From contig OY294068.1 in NCBI GenBank assembly GCA_958510875.1, positions 80,347,978 through 80,411,977 of the forward strand: a stretch of DNA of 64,000 bases, given 5' to 3'. The notes below the pieces were generated by a model. That model was not told the origin of the DNA, ran no database searches, and worked only from the letters and a program-made list of their open reading frames with translations. Of this stretch, positions 48,400-60,140 are shown one piece after another (within the stretch, counting starts at the first letter, position 1; every line of letters begins with the position of its first letter). The position numbers were made by a program, and so were the translations under genes. Source of the stretch: Endomychus coccineus. Lineage: Eukaryota; Arthropoda; Insecta; Coleoptera; Endomychidae.

Positions 48400-50200
48400 G
48401 TATGATAATAAATAGATAGATAGATCATTATTAGTTCTTAATACCACTGAGTGGGTGTAGAACATGTCAGAAATAGCACATAATATAAATAAAATGTGAA
48501 ATAACCACATAGACAATATTTTAATTCATAATTAAAAATAATATGTATAAAATTTAAAATATGACACAATTTAAAATTTATAGATTAAAATTTCTAGTTA
48601 GTTATATTGAGATGTATTTAAAATTTAAAAGATTATCTTATTATTATTAAGTAAGGGGGTGCTGCGGTTCTTTACTGGCTAGGCCAAAGCCCTTTTCACC
48701 CCGCGTCGCGTGCCGCTAAGTGGAGCGGTTCCCACCGACGAGTGTTCACCAGGCCACCAACGGGCAGTTCCCACATGAGAAAGTGCAACATGCTCCCCAG
48801 GTTAACGATTCCGAAAGAGGTTAACACCAACTTCGGGATATTTTATTTAAATGTCGTCCTAGTGAAGCGGTTCCCACTCGAGGGTGCAAGGCCGGGCTGC
48901 CTTGCTGTATGTAGATATATTGATATGGGTTTGTATTCTTTCTTCCAGCGTTATTTCAAAAAGAGTTTGAAAAGATTATCTTAGAATCTGCAAAAAATTG
49001 GCTCAGTGGGTAGTAAGCCCTGTTAATGAAGAAGATCCTCAACCTCTCCTTAATTAGATGAGGGGGCAGACATTTTAGTTCAGGAGGGAACCTGTTATAT
49101 ATTTTCAAGATCGAAAATTCAACGTTCTTTTGAATGTAGCTAGATTCAATTTATTCTGCATTGTGTGAGATAACGATGTTCGTGATGATGTTCTTTGAAC
49201 AGCTCAGGATTAGTACAAACATGACTGATTCAAAGACTATATAAATCAACAGTTATACTGAGGAACAAATGTTTTTAACTGTACTGTTTGAACCGGATGA
49301 ACTGGTGAGTGTAATTAGGTTGGCACTTTTATGTCCAAGTCTTATTAACCTAGTTTTTCCAGATTAATTAATTTTCCAGGTAATCTTCAAATTGTTACGT
49401 GAAAACCATGTTTTTAAATTGTTTCTAGTATCACATACTTTTGCTTCAAGTTATCCACCAGATGCAGTTGAAGAAGTATCGTCAGAAAATTGTTTCCCCT
49501 GTATATATTCAACCAAACGGAAGAGCTTTTATTCCCGGGGTTGATTAATGACGTATTGAAAACGATTGCACAAAGAAGATCGGACTAAATCCAAAACGAT
49601 ACCTCCTATGCCATACATTTCCAATTTATTAATGAGTTTCTCTTGATCCACGTTGACAAACGTCTTACTTAAGTCAATACATAGTTACAAGGTCTCAAGT
49701 AACTCATGCAGAGAATAAAAGAGATACCAAATTGTTTAGTAAATAGCTCTTGTAGTTGATCCGCCTTTCCTAAATCATTAGCATCGAAAAAGGTTATCAG
49801 TTTAACGTAAATGACTTTTTCAAATATTTTACTAAAGTGTGATAGAATAGCAATTGAACGGTGATTTGAAATAACATTTCTCGGTACATTTTTATGAATA
49901 GGAATCTTTCAAGCCATCGGGGGAATATTCCTGTATTTGAAGAGTTATTTATATAAATGTAGGAGCAGTTTTTTTATCAACATGTATGATTGCAGGAATA
50001 TTATCATGACCCGTTGCTTTGTTATTTTTTAAGTAGTTAATTATACTTATGACTTCCTCATTGCAAGTTGGGAAAAAATAATTAATTTTATTCATGATAT
50101 TTTCGTTTGTTAGTATATTATTTTTTGAGTTCACATGAGCTGTATTTAGTTTATTCTTTGTATCTTTTTCATTTTGGCCATCCTATAAAATCTCTAAGAA
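48400..50200 (-). mobile_element. LINE, decayed, RT to 3' UTR
   Basis: The minus strand from 50134 opens with Glu-Val-Ile-Ser-Ile-Ile-Asn-Tyr-Leu-Lys-Asn-Asn-Lys-Ala-Thr-Gly (start of RT). Near 49890-49830 it has His-Arg-Ser-Ile-Ala-Ile-Leu-Ser-His-Phe-Ser-Lys-Ile-Phe-Glu-Lys-Val-Ile. Later frames are heavily broken. The end at 49140-48990 and the 3' UTR down to 48400 match the plus-strand fragment at 30740-31050. A 329-bp insertion interrupts the 3' part. Confidence 0.7.
48641..48969 (-). mobile_element. 329-bp retroinsertion with 14-bp target duplication
   Basis: AAAAGATTATCTTA at 48627-48640 recurs at 48970-48983. The insert is much richer in GC than its host LINE. Read on the minus strand it ends in a TTAATAATAA-like tail, as in LINE or SINE 3' ends. 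The homologous LINE piece at 30.9 kb lacks it, which confirms an insertion. A frame at 48742-48984 (plus) is unrecognised. It is either a 5'-truncated LINE 3' UTR or a SINE; I see no tRNA-like A/B boxes. Confidence 0.8.
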
Positions 50201-50209
50201 TTTTGTATT

Positions 50210-51845
50210 ATTTGGTAGATATGCTATAAGGGTTTCCCACAAATATATACCTTTTTTAATGTAATGTGTACCAACAATGGGAGTAGGGCGAGGGTAGTGA
50301 CACGCACTCACAATAGGCCTGAACATAATGCGATTATGAGATTTAATGACTCGAATAAAATATAATCCGTTCGTAAATCGTTAATATTGTTCCAAGATTC
50401 ACCGTTTTCGAACGAACATAGGTCCAGTCAATGAATTTTTAGTATCAATTTTTTTCCAGTAGATGGATTCTTATAAAATTTGGTGTGTGGGCTCCTGAAG
50501 GGAGAGAGAACGCCTTACTAACCAGCCCTCCTAATAAACAGGGGAGGGGAGGAACCTTAAGTAAAAAGTCCCGGTAAAATATGTTTAAATGATTGAAAGT
50601 TGTTAAACGTTAAAAAATTAGTACTCTTCTTTACACAATTTTTCTATGAAAAATTTGAAGGAAAATCAATTTATATTGATTTTCAAAAGGCCCGTAACTC
50701 GAAGGGCATGCATTTTTTCAAAACTTCGAAGGAGAGCAAAAATCCATGCATAATTTTTACCCCATTTTGACACAGTTTAGGGGTAGTCGATTTTATGATT
50801 TAATGAGCCGTCATATTGGATCCACCGTTAGGAATTTTTGGATGTTCTTGATGAATTCTTAATCAGCAACCCAAAAAACCTCTTAGTTGTGAATTTCATC
50901 AAAATCTAAAGAATGTGTTTTGATTTGGAAGATTTCAACACAACCGTTTAAGAACTAGTGTTGCCAATTGGCAATGCTAACCCTCATTCCTTAAAATGAT
51001 TCCTTTATGTAATATTGAAGAAATTTGAGACAGATGGCAACACTTATAGCAAGGAAACTAGTTATCCACAGTTTGTGGTGACATCTACCTTTCATACTAA
51101 GAAGATAGACGAAATATCAGTTGAAAAAAAGAACTGTCATATGAACTTTATGTTTTCCATTATTATATAACAAGAAAAATATGGACTACAATGTTTCAGG
51201 AACTATACCAAAGAATAGAATACCTAAAAGCTGTCCACAGAGGTCGGTTGACTTAATTATTGATGCTGATCATGGACGCACATGGGAAAAAAGATTTATT
51301 CATCATGAGGAAAAAATAACCACATTTGATAGGTCAATATAACAATTCCATGGGAGAAACCACGATATAATATAATGGTAATTAATATTAAAAATTCAAA
51401 AATTACGTCATTCATGTTTTGACCCTACATAATTCTGTTCCTCTTCATACAGATAATCATAAAATCTGTTATAATTTAAATTAATTACTCTGCGGTATTA
51501 TAAAAGTAAGGTTTAAATACATATAAAATACCTACTTATGTTGCCAAATCAAATAAACTTTTAATGTCGTGACACGAAGTATAATTTGACGTGTTCCCAG
51601 ACCCTTAGCTATTTCTAATCATACGCAATGTATTAGCTGTTGTCATCTAGTGAAAATATATTACATTTAACACACAGAATTGTCCAGAAACGAAAAATGT
51701 GCCAACAAAAGGAGGGTGAGAGGAGTGTATGATCTACGGATCAATTAATTTAGATACACTCATAAAGCTAAATATATGATTAGAATATGTCTTGACCTAT
51801 ATATTTTTTTCAGGTACTACTAGGGCTGTTGTTATACAACACTTT
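50210..51845. other. No gene; contains repeat pieces
   Basis: At about 50855-50880 the string atcagcaacccaaaaaacctc is the inverted counterpart of the landmark in the fold-back element at 17.1-18.2 kb. A GC-richer patch lies near 50490-50570. No coding frame recognised. Confidence 0.4.
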
Positions 51846-51849
51846 TGGA

Positions 51850-52650
51850 ACGGAATGATAAAATGATGCTGCATGTGCTGGCTATCGTGAAATCCTCATT
51901 GATGATATTACAAATGCGGATAATAGTAGAAATGATCGCTCCTGGTGAAAACGGCTTTAAATCGAAAATCAATACATATACCAGAATTGATGCTAAATCC
52001 CGATCATGATACTATATGAATGAAGTCTGGAGGTATCGAAAGAAAGTCTTGTATCATAACCAGTTTGATGAAATCTGTCAATAAGAAAAAAATGCATGTA
52101 CTAGAATATCTCGAAAACCCATATTATATTGGCAAAAAATCAGAGTATCTATCATTCAGGAATTTATCTAATTCCCTTATAAGAATTTTCATCAAAAACT
52201 GATTAAAAATAATCCAACTAATCCCAAAAAACTTTGGAATGTAATAGACGCGAATATCAATCCAAATACACATCAATCAAACAAGATCAGCGATTTGAGA
52301 ATATGATGCAACCAAAATTTCCTCTACTTAACATAAGTTACAATCAAATTACCTTAATAATTATTATATGAATGTTGCAACAAATATGGCGAGTAAAATA
52401 AAAATATAATCTAAAAAGCGTTTTATCTATTAAATCATCAAGGAAATTACGCTACCGATGGAATTACGTTGGAAGAACATAGTTCTGCATCAGACATCTA
52501 AAAAATCACTCGAATTTAATCTTGACTGGTACTTTCCCTGATGATTTAAAAATTACAATGCTCACTCATTTTCAAAACAGGTGACAATGCTATAGATCGG
52601 TTATTTTTCTTGATAGCTAATATCGCAGAAGTGTATTCAAACAGGCACAT
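51850..52650 (+). pseudogene. LINE fragment, linker and early RT
   Basis: Plus-strand frames give Glu-Tyr-Leu-Ser-Phe-Arg-Asn-Leu (about 52142), then Lys-Lys-Leu-Trp-Asn-Val-Ile-Asp-Ala-Asn-Ile-Asn after a frame change. Near 52516-52600 come Thr-Gly-Thr-Phe-Pro-Asp-Asp-Leu-Lys-Ile and, in another frame, Leu-Ile-Phe-Lys-Thr-Gly-Asp. This is the segment between endonuclease and RT of a CR1/Jockey-type LINE. Broken throughout. It lies just upstream of the errantivirus insertion point. Confidence 0.6.
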
Positions 52651-52732
52651 TTTGATTTCTAATTTAGATTACTCTGGTGATGGGAATGGGACAATTCGTC
52701 GTCGCCGACCCGCCTTCGCCGATTCGTCGGCG

Positions 52733-52938
52733 TGTTATGATTGCACACTTCTCCTTATATGGATATGTAGTACATTATATGTGTTTATTAAAATATCACG
52801 TTCGATAGTTTATATATATCAGTGTTAACCATGTAACAGGTCAATATTCATTAGATCTTAGAATAAGCTATTGTCTATTCATTTCATGCTTGAAATAAAA
52901 TTTTTAAAAACGTATTTGTTAAAAGGCATTTCGTAATT
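52733..52938 (+). repeat. 5' LTR
   Basis: 206 bp, starting TGTTATGATTG and ending ttcgtaatt. It contains a TATA-like tatatata at 52811-52818 and a poly(A) signal AATAAA at 52894-52899. As read it shows no difference from the 3' LTR. Confidence 0.95.
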
Positions 52939-52953
52939 GGCGCAGTCGGTAGG
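52938..52953 (+). other. Primer-binding site, tRNA-Ser type
   Basis: TGGCGCAGTCGGTAGG begins at the LTR edge. TGGCGCAGTCG is the reverse complement of the usual 3' end of eukaryotic tRNA-Ser (CGACTGCG plus CCA). Serine primers are known for the 17.6/297 errantivirus group. Confidence 0.8.
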
Positions 52954-53190
52954 ATTGCAACACGGTTTTCAATCAAGAAAACTGGTTTTATTTCTATAAT
53001 TTGGTTGCAACAAGAATCAAAAATTAAAAATTTCTACGTCAAAGTGCACAAGACATCGTCCACATCAACGTAGTGTTTCAAGCAAAACGACAAGGGAACA
53101 TTGTCAACCGGGCCGAGAACACAATCGTCAAAGCCGCAGAAGTCCAGGACAGCATCGCCGAAGCTTCTATATAACTAAGAACCCCAAAGA

Positions 53191-53217
53191 ATGAAAGCAA
53201 CATTAATAATACTGTAA
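53191..53217 (+). promoter_or_regulatory. Leader ATG: env exon 1 / 8-codon upstream ORF
   Basis: An ATG at 53191 lies 58 nt before the gag ATG. On unspliced RNA it opens 8 codons and stops at TAA 53215-53217. That TAA is part of a consensus splice donor, GTAAGT at 53214-53219. If the donor is used, 23 nt (7 codons + 2 nt) remain and join in phase with the acceptor before 58174, in the env frame. The predicted leader is basic then hydrophobic, as for a signal peptide. Splicing is inferred from signals and phase only. Confidence 0.65.
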
Positions 53218-53248
53218 GTAATCTCATTTTCCTATACATCCAATCCTT

Positions 53249-54508
53249 ATGAACAGTTCTCAATCGGATTCCGATCTAGATACCTTTTTTTCACCAGAAA
53301 ATAAAAATCGTAGTAGAAGCCCTATTGCTAGAGCACGTTCAAATTTTAATAATACTATTGCTAATAATAATATTAATATAATGGAATTACAATCTTTTCA
53401 CTTAAATGCTATTTCCAACTATGATGGGAACAAAGCTACTTTAGCCATTTTTATTTCATCTTGTGAATGTTTATTATCAACGTTTGCTGATCGATCAAAT
53501 CCACATAATCCTAAAAATGAATGGTTGTTAAGATCGATCATTTCAAAGTTAGAAGGCAGAGCTAAAATTTTAATAGGTAGTCGTGAAGATGATTGGCCTA
53601 GAATTAAAGAACTTTTATTGCAATATTTCTCTGATCAAAGAAACGAAGATTGTCTTGTTAGAGATTTAATGTGTATGAAACCGGAAATTAGAGAGTCACC
53701 TCACCAATTTGGCACTAGAATACAGGATGTACGTAGTTTACTTCATACTAAAGTTAGGTTAACAGTTGCAGATGAAAATGAACGTTTAGTAAAAATCAAA
53801 GTATATGACAGTTTAGCATTACAAACGTATTTGCACGGACTATCAGGACAGATAGGTCTTGCCGTTAGATTACAAAAACCCTCTAATCTTGAAGAAGCAA
53901 TGAGTTTAGTAATGGAAGAGGAAAATTTCATGTATGCCGATAAACATTTTAGATCAAATTCAAATACTTCATTCAAAGCTACAAATAAACCAGAAACATT
54001 TAAAACTAATTATATCCCACATGCAAACAATTTGTTTACTCCACAATTTAATTATAATAATGCCCAAATTCCGAGATTTAATCAACAAAATACTAAAAAT
54101 TATCAACCACCTATGCATACGCCAAGATTTAACCAACCATATCAAGGGAATACCTTCAACCCAAACTCTAAACAAAATTTCCCAATAAAGAGTAATTTCC
54201 CAGTAAAACCTAATTTCCAAATGCCGGGTACAAGTAGAACTAACAATAATTATTATAAGCCCACGCCTATGGACACATCTTCACGTAATATGACTAGAAT
54301 AACGCAAAATAATAGAGTGCAACAATATCCCCCAAATAAGAATTTTATATCTGAAGAACTATTTTATCACGAAGTCGAAAATGATCCTGAACAAGAAGAA
54401 TCACATGAAACTAACCATGAAATTTTTGATGATAACTATTTACCCACTGACGAGTTAGTACTAGACGAAAATTTTACTTTGGACCCCAATTTAGAAGAAC
54501 AACCCTAG
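53249..54508 (+). CDS. gag: Errantivirus gag
   Basis: 419 residues, the structural polyprotein that would form the particle. It is open from ATG to TAG. The N-terminus is Ser-rich; residues about 40-235 form the capsid-like, helix-rich region. The C-terminal third is rich in Asn, Gln, Pro and Phe, and the end is acidic. No CCHC zinc knuckle is present, as in other errantivirus gags. Length fits the family (about 400-450). The last 40 nt overlap the pol frame, with a -1 slippery heptamer at 54469-54475. The start is chosen as the first ATG of the frame after the leader and its splice donor. Protein-level identity to a named element was not tested. Confidence 0.9.
   Translation: MNSSQSDSDLDTFFSPENKNRSRSPIARARSNFNNTIANNNINIMELQSFHLNAISNYDGNKATLAIFISSCECLLSTFADRSNPHNPKNEWLLRSIISKLEGRAKILIGSREDDWPRIKELLLQYFSDQRNEDCLVRDLMCMKPEIRESPHQFGTRIQDVRSLLHTKVRLTVADENERLVKIKVYDSLALQTYLHGLSGQIGLAVRLQKPSNLEEAMSLVMEEENFMYADKHFRSNSNTSFKATNKPETFKTNYIPHANNLFTPQFNYNNAQIPRFNQQNTKNYQPPMHTPRFNQPYQGNTFNPNSKQNFPIKSNFPVKPNFQMPGTSRTNNNYYKPTPMDTSSRNMTRITQNNRVQQYPPNKNFISEELFYHEVENDPEQEESHETNHEIFDDNYLPTDELVLDENFTLDPNLEEQP
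54469..54475 (+). promoter_or_regulatory. -1 frameshift site A AAT TTT
   Basis: In the gag frame the codons read GAA AAT TTT ACT, giving the canonical X XXY YYZ heptamer A AAT TTT. It lies 30 nt before the gag stop. A -1 slip enters the pol frame, which is open from here on. A downstream stem or pseudoknot was not assessed. Confidence 0.75.
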
Positions 54509-56931
54509 TAGAGCTCAATTATGATGAAAATCCCAAATTACCATATATAGTTATACCAGGTGTAAATTTTAAATTTATGATAGACACAGGCTCTATGAAA
54601 TCACTAATTAATCCAGATGTAGTTAACCGATTTTATAAAAAATTCATCAGACAGGAACCTTTCAAGATTCAATCTGTTCATCAAACAAGTTATCATGATA
54701 CCATTGTAAAAATTCCACTGCCAAAAGTATTCAACGTCACCGGGGCTGATTACAAATTTTATGTATTCAATGTTAATCCTCAATACCAAGGCCTAATAGG
54801 TTTAGATCTATTACGAACATTAAAAGCAACCGTAGATTTCAATAAAAAATTATTAATAACTCAAAATGCACAGATTCCCCTTCATTTACCTGACACAACA
54901 AAAAAAAATCTAAAATTTCAAAATTATCAAATTGAAATAGAGCCGCGTACTCAAAAAATAATCAAACTCCCTGTAAAATCCAATCAAAACTTTGGAATAT
55001 TAAATAAAATCACATTTCAGGACGGAGTAGAGTCACCTAATGCTTTAGTAAAAATCCAAGACGGCATTGCAACTACTTCCGTAATTAATTCAAAAGATGA
55101 ATCAGTCAAAATTATGATAAATACACCTCTAGATATAGAAAATTTTGATAACAACTGCAATCATTTTGAAACTTACAATGACACAATTTCTCAAGAAATT
55201 AATGACAAATTAATTAATAATTTAAAAAATGTACGTTTGGACCATATGAACATAGAAGAACAAGTTTCTGTTAAAAACTTATGCCGAGAATATAAAGATA
55301 TATTCTTCTGTGAAGGAATACCCCTCACATTCACCAATCAAGTAAAGCACAACATACGTTTAGAAGACAAAGATCCTATCTTCATCAAATCATATAGATT
55401 ACCTCAGGTACATCAACAAGAAGTACGGAAACAAGTAGACCAATTATTACAACAAGACATTATCCAACCCTCATCATCCCCTTGGTCTTTCCCCGTTTTA
55501 ATCGTACCAAAAAAACTTGACGCTAGCGGCATACGCAAATGGCGCATGGTAATCGATTACAGACGCTTAAACGAACGCACTGTAGAGGACAAATATCCTT
55601 TGCCAAATATTTCAGACATACTTGACAAGTTAGGGAAAAGCCAATACTTTACCACTTTAGATTTAGCTTCCGGGTACCACCAAGTAGAAATGGATTCAAA
55701 AGATCGCGAAACAACGGCATTTAGTACTGAAGGCGGACATTATGAATATAAAAGAATGCCCTTTGGCCTTAAAAACGCGCCCGCCACATTCCAAAGAATC
55801 ATGGACAATATTCTTAGAGGTATTCAAAACGAACAATGCTTTGTTTACCTAGACGACATAATTATATTTTCAACATCTTTACAGGAACACATAGAACGCT
55901 TAAGATCAGTGTTCAATAGACTTAGACAGGCAAATTTAAAAATACAATTAGACAAATGTGAATTCCTTCGGAAGGAAGTTAGCTATTTAGGTCATATCAT
56001 CACAGCCGACGGAGTAAAACCAAATCCCGATAAAATTAAAGCTATTTTACAATACCCAATACCGAAAACACGAAAAGAAATTAAAGGTTTCCTAGGACTT
56101 GTAGGTTACTATAGGAAATTTATTAAAGATTTCGCTAAATTAACAAAGCCTATGACCAAATGTCTGAAGAAAGATGCAAATATCAAACATACACCCGAAT
56201 TCCTAGAAACTTTTGACAAATGTAAACACATACTGACTAACGATCCCATTTTACAATACCCAGATTTCGAGAAACCCTTCATATTAACAACAGACGCGTC
56301 AAACGTAGCAATTGGTTCCGTCTTATCACAAGGCACTGTAGGAAAAGACAAACCGATTAGTTTTGCATCTCGCACCCTAAATGACAGCGAACAAAAATAT
56401 TCCACCATTGAGAAAGAGTTATTGGCTATAGTTTGGGCAGTCAAATATTTCAGACCGTATTTATTCGGAAGAACTTTCTATATTTACACAGACCATCGTC
56501 CATTAGTATGGCTAATGAAACTTAAGGAACCTAATTCTAAACTTGTTAGATGGAGACTCAAACTCGAAGAGTTCGACTATAAAATAATATACAAAAAGGG
56601 CAAGCATAACACGAACGCTGACGCACTATCACGCATACAAATAAATACTTTGACAGACAATCTTGACTTATTATCAATGTTACCTAATATAAACGAAACG
56701 GACGAACGTTTAGAAGAAGTAAAAACACCTACTCCACAGGAAGTCGAAGAAAATCTACAAACACCGTTCACTATTAGCGATCCCCCATTAGAAATAGATA
56801 ATTTAATCGATAGTATTCATTCAAATGTCAACGAAGAACCTAAGACAGCAATTCCCATATCTGAAGATGCGATAGAATCAAAACCTAACCAATATTATAT
56901 TATTACTGTAAACATGAATCCTAAACAGTGA
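54469..56931 (+). CDS. pol: Errantivirus pol: protease, RT and RNase H
   Basis: The frame is entered by the -1 shift at 54469; its first Met is at 54577 (784 residues from there). Protease has Asp-Thr-Gly at residues 3-5 of that count. Reverse transcriptase spans about residues 255-470, with [15 protein letters not shown] and catalytic Tyr-Leu-Asp-Asp at 424-427. RNase H spans about 560-690, with Thr-Asp-Ala-Ser, Glu-Lys-Glu-Leu-Leu-Ala and Tyr-Thr-Asp-His-Arg. It would copy the RNA and remove the template. After RNase H comes a spacer of about 100 residues, then TGA at 56929-56931. In relatives, integrase follows in the same frame; here it does not. Confidence 0.93.
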   Translation, partial: KFYFGPQFRRTTLVELNYDENPKLPYIVIPGVNFKFMIDTGSMKSLINPDVVNRFYKKFIRQEPFKIQSVHQTSYHDTIVKIPLPKVFNVTGADYKFYVFNVNPQYQGLIGLDLLRTLKATVDFNKKLLITQNAQIPLHLPDTTKKNLKFQNYQIEIEPRTQKIIKLPVKSNQNFGILNKITFQDGVESPNALVKIQDGIATTSVINSKDESVKIMINTPLDIENFDNNCNHFETYNDTISQEINDKLINNLKNVRLDHMNIEEQVSVKNLCREYKDIFFCEGIPLTFTNQVKHNIRLEDKDPIFIKSYRLPQVHQQEVRKQVDQLLQQDIIQPSSSPWSFPVLIVPKKLDASGIRKWRMVIDYRRLNERTVEDKYPLPNISDILDKLGKSQYFTTLDLASGYHQVEMDSKDRETTAFSTEGGHYEYKRMPFGLKNAPATFQRIMDNILRGIQNEQCFVYLDDIIIFSTSLQEHIERLRSVFNRLRQANLKIQLDKCEFLRKEVSYLGHIITADGVKPNPDKIKAILQYPIPKTRKEIKGFLGLVGYYRKFIKDFAKLTKPMTKCLKKDANIKHTPEFLETFDKCKHILTNDPILQYPDFEKPFILTTDASNVAIGSVLSQGTVGKDKPISFASRTLNDSEQKYSTIEKELLAIVWAVKYFRPYLFGRTFYIYTDHRPLVWLMKLKEPNSKLVRWRLKLEEFDYKIIYKKGKHNTNADALSRIQINTLTDNLDLLSMLPNINETDERLEEVKTPTPQEVEENLQTPFTISDPPLEIDNLIDSIHSNVNEEPKTAIPISEDAIESKPNQYYIITVNMNPKQ

Positions 56932-58235
56932 AACGAATTAACTATGACAAACAACGGAAATATGTAGTACAAATTTCTAAAGAAAATAATGAATATGAAA
57001 TTACTCAATTTCTGAAAGAATATACAACAAATGACCAAAAGTATTATTTTAACTTTGACAAAGAGAAAATGTATAAGGACTTCAGTGCTATTTATATAAA
57101 GTTATTCAATAATAATGGACCCAAAATTATAAGTTGTACACAACATAGAACACCAGTAGTTCATGCTGAAGATATTGTCGAAATAATACGGAATTACCAT
57201 GAAGGTAAAACCAATCATAGAGGTATTACCGAAACAATGAAACAAATTTCAAACAAATACTTTATCCCGAATATTAAAGAACATGTAACTAATTTTATTA
57301 ATCAATGCGAAAGATGCCAGAAAGCCAAATATGATCGCGCCCCTCCAAATATTCCTATAGCATTAACTGAGACACCCAGTAGACCATTCCAGATAACTCA
57401 TATAGATATATTTACCGTAGAGAATCAAAATTATTTCACTATAGTAGATGCATTCACAAAATTAGGACAAGCTATCCAAATAACATCTAAATGTTCAATT
57501 GAAATGGTAAACGCCCTCACCACATATTTTCAATTTTATGGTGTTCCTGAAATGATAGTAACTGATAACGAATTTAATAATGAATCTGTAAAACAACTAC
57601 TACATTTACATAAAATAAAAACTCATTTCACTACACCAAGAAACCCAGCTTCTAATGGCATTGTAGAAAGATTTCATTCCAGTATCTTAGAACATATACG
57701 AATATCAAAACAAGAACATGCAAACACAAACATTCAGACCCTGATGAAATACGCAATTATTGGTTACAATAACACCATACATTCCGCTACTAATTTTACA
57801 CCTTTAGAACTAACGTTAGGACATGCTCAGAATAGAGACATTTATGATTTGGATGATCAAATAAAATTATTGCAAGAATATGTAGATACGCACAAAGCAA
57901 AATTAGCATTAACATATGAGAAAGTCAAGGAAAACATTGACGAACAAAAATTGCGAGTATACGAAAAACAAAACAAAAATACATCAACCAGCGCTTTTGA
58001 AGACACAAAACAAATTTATACAAAGGTAGATAATCGAAATAAAACTTCACCAAAATTCGATGGACCTTTTGATTTAGTCAAAATTGATAACAATAATGTA
58101 GCTAAAATACGCAAAGATAAAAAAGTAAAACGAATTCATTTGAGGTATCTAAAACGACCCCTTAATGTTGCAGATGGCTCACCATCTCGACGGAGAACGC
58201 GATCTCAAGCCAAGAAATTACAACAACAAAAATAA
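56928..58235 (+). CDS. Errantivirus integrase, in another frame
   Basis: Open frame of 435 codons from 56928 (a GTG; no start is expected because it should be the tail of pol). It overlaps the preceding TGA by 3 nt and lies in the -1 frame. The zinc domain has His91, His97, Cys127 and Cys130. The catalytic core has Asp160, Asp213 and Glu247. The C-terminus is basic. It inserts the DNA copy into the genome. A TAA in this frame at 56922-56924 prevents a longer overlap, and no canonical slippery heptamer sits at the junction. Most likely an indel in this copy or an assembly error; a recoding event is the alternative. Confidence 0.9.
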   Translation: MKRINYDKQRKYVVQISKENNEYEITQFLKEYTTNDQKYYFNFDKEKMYKDFSAIYIKLFNNNGPKIISCTQHRTPVVHAEDIVEIIRNYHEGKTNHRGITETMKQISNKYFIPNIKEHVTNFINQCERCQKAKYDRAPPNIPIALTETPSRPFQITHIDIFTVENQNYFTIVDAFTKLGQAIQITSKCSIEMVNALTTYFQFYGVPEMIVTDNEFNNESVKQLLHLHKIKTHFTTPRNPASNGIVERFHSSILEHIRISKQEHANTNIQTLMKYAIIGYNNTIHSATNFTPLELTLGHAQNRDIYDLDDQIKLLQEYVDTHKAKLALTYEKVKENIDEQKLRVYEKQNKNTSTSAFEDTKQIYTKVDNRNKTSPKFDGPFDLVKIDNNNVAKIRKDKKVKRIHLRYLKRPLNVADGSPSRRRTRSQAKKLQQQK

Positions 58236-59899
58236 CAAATAACCCTGGTTTACTCCCTATTGAACTTGGTTATATGCAAAACACAATAGATTACTGGAAC
58301 CTGATACGAATATTCGATATAAAACCCCTAGAAGAAAATTTTAATTATCTATGTGACCAATCAATTAAAATTGAAAATCATTTAAAACAAATAGAAAATG
58401 GTGATTCATACCGATCGGAAATAATCAATTATCAAAATTTACTAGATTACCAACTGTCCGAGATAGATAAAATTCTAAAGCAAATAATACCACCCCAAGA
58501 TTTTAATCGTAAGAAAAGAGGATTAATAAACGGTATAGGCTCAATTTTCAAGGCAATAACTGGAAACTTAGATCAGGAAGATGCTGCAAGATATGATTCT
58601 GCCATCACACAATTAGTAAATTCACAAAACAATCTGAAATCATTGCTCAATGAACAAATAACGATAACAACAAACGCTATTTCTAAATTCAACGAAACAA
58701 CTAATAGAATTGTTAATAATCAAAACCAATTAAATATTCAAATTCAAAAAATAATTGAACGTGTCGAACAAGAACAACCACAATTAGATAAACTTGAAGA
58801 TGCTCTAATATTTCAAATGTTGATAGTTCAAATAATAGCAGCTGCAGATGCAAATAAAGATATTCTAGAGACTTTAGTTAATGCAATCACATTTGCAAAG
58901 TTAGGTACTCTGCACCCGTCAATATTAGAAACCGAAGACTTATTTAATGAACTAACTGAAATATCAATGATACAGCCTAAAGTGCAGTTCCCTTACGAAA
59001 TTACTAAAGACAATATTCAGTTATACGAAAACATTGCAGTAATTAAAAGCTATTACAAGGAAAAACAACTAGTATTTATAATCGAAATTCCGATTGTAGA
59101 GTCAATTCCTTACAACTATTACCACCTTTATTCCATACCAATAAAGACTTCTATCAACTACCAAACTATCATTCCCCAAACTAAATACCTAGCCATAAAT
59201 GAGATCTACTACAGTTTATCTAACAATGAATGTAAAGAAATTATGCCCTCAGAGTTCTTATGCGCAGCACAGAACGTACATCAAATAAATGAAGAAAGCC
59301 CGTGTGAAGTTCAACTAGCCCAATTCACCAAAAACTACGAAAATTGCAAACGAAGTAAAGTAACAATTCGTCAAGAGAAATTTCAGAAGATAAAAAGTGA
59401 CCAATGGTTAGCAATATTTCCACAAGAAACCACAGTAAACAGCCAGTGCAAAGGACAAAGAGATATCACGGCGTTACAAGGGAATTACATACTGAAAATT
59501 CCAGAAGGATGCCAGGTTCAAGTTAACGAACAAATTCTGAAAACCTACCAAAATTCAATTAAACCTATAGGACACCTGCAAATACCGAATATCGAAATTG
59601 ACCAATCTCCGTTTCATCATGAGCATATCGAATTATCACCTATACAATTGGAACCAATAAACTTGGATGAACTACAACCTCTTATACATCAATTGGAACA
59701 TTCCAAGAACGAGCTAACAAATTTGCAAATACCGCAGTTCCACACTTCAACGAGTATATGGACAGTTATACTATACGTCATTCTAATCTTTATTATCATA
59801 ACAATTATATGGAAGCAAGTCGTAATTCGAATAAAGAAAACGAAGATCCAAGCTACGAACAATGAACTTCCGCTAGAAGAGATCAACATGAAAAATTAA
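58174..59899 (+). CDS. env: Errantivirus envelope protein
   Basis: Open frame from a splice acceptor (ttgcag, ending at 58173) to the stop at 59899. The first Met inside is 58274 (541 residues), but the frame is open 33 codons further up and includes an Asn-Pro-Gly-Leu-Leu segment that I recall as typical of errantivirus Env, so the coding part probably starts at the acceptor. A basic furin-type cleavage site follows at residues 79-82 of the Met count, then the conserved Gly-Leu-Ile start of the fusion subunit. One hydrophobic membrane span lies near residues 498-520, followed by a basic tail. It overlaps the end of integrase. In the family it is a baculovirus-F-like fusion glycoprotein. Confidence 0.88.
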
Positions 59900-59930
59900 T
59901 CATCCGTAATTTTTCAACTTGGCATGGAGG

Positions 59931-60136
59931 TGTTATGATTGCACACTTCTCCTTATATGGATATGTAGTACATTATATGTGTTTATTAAAATATCACGTT
60001 CGATAGTTTATATATATCAGTGTTAACCATGTAACAGGTCAATATTCATTAGATCTTAGAATAAGCTATTGTCTATTCATTTCATGCTTGAAATAAAATT
60101 TTTAAAAACGTATTTGTTAAAAGGCATTTCGTAATT
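59931..60136 (+). repeat. 3' LTR
   Basis: 206 bp, same as the 5' LTR by reading. Its AATAAA lies at 60092-60097. The purine-rich stretch just upstream (ggcatggagg) is a short polypurine-tract candidate. Confidence 0.95.
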
Positions 60137-60140
60137 GGCG

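Larger units (their letters stand above)
52733..60136 (+). mobile_element. Ty3/gypsy errantivirus, near-complete
   Basis: 7404 bp between two 206-bp LTRs that read identical, flanked by GGCG on both sides (52729-52732 and 60137-60140). The order is LTR, tRNA-Ser-type primer site, gag, protease-RT-RNase H, integrase, env, LTR, which is the insect errantivirus layout. gag, RT-RNase H, integrase and env frames are each long and open. The single clear flaw is that integrase is in a different frame from RT-RNase H. Identical LTRs point to a recent insertion. The surrounding GC-rich target (cgccgacccgcc...) differs from the AT-rich neighbourhood. Confidence 0.95.

Noticed and set aside
48641..48969. 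tRNA-derived SINE
   Set aside because: No A/B box or tRNA-like head seen, so only a generic retroinsertion is claimed.
56109..56444. 111-codon minus-strand frame inside RNase H
   Set aside because: Shadow of the pol frame.
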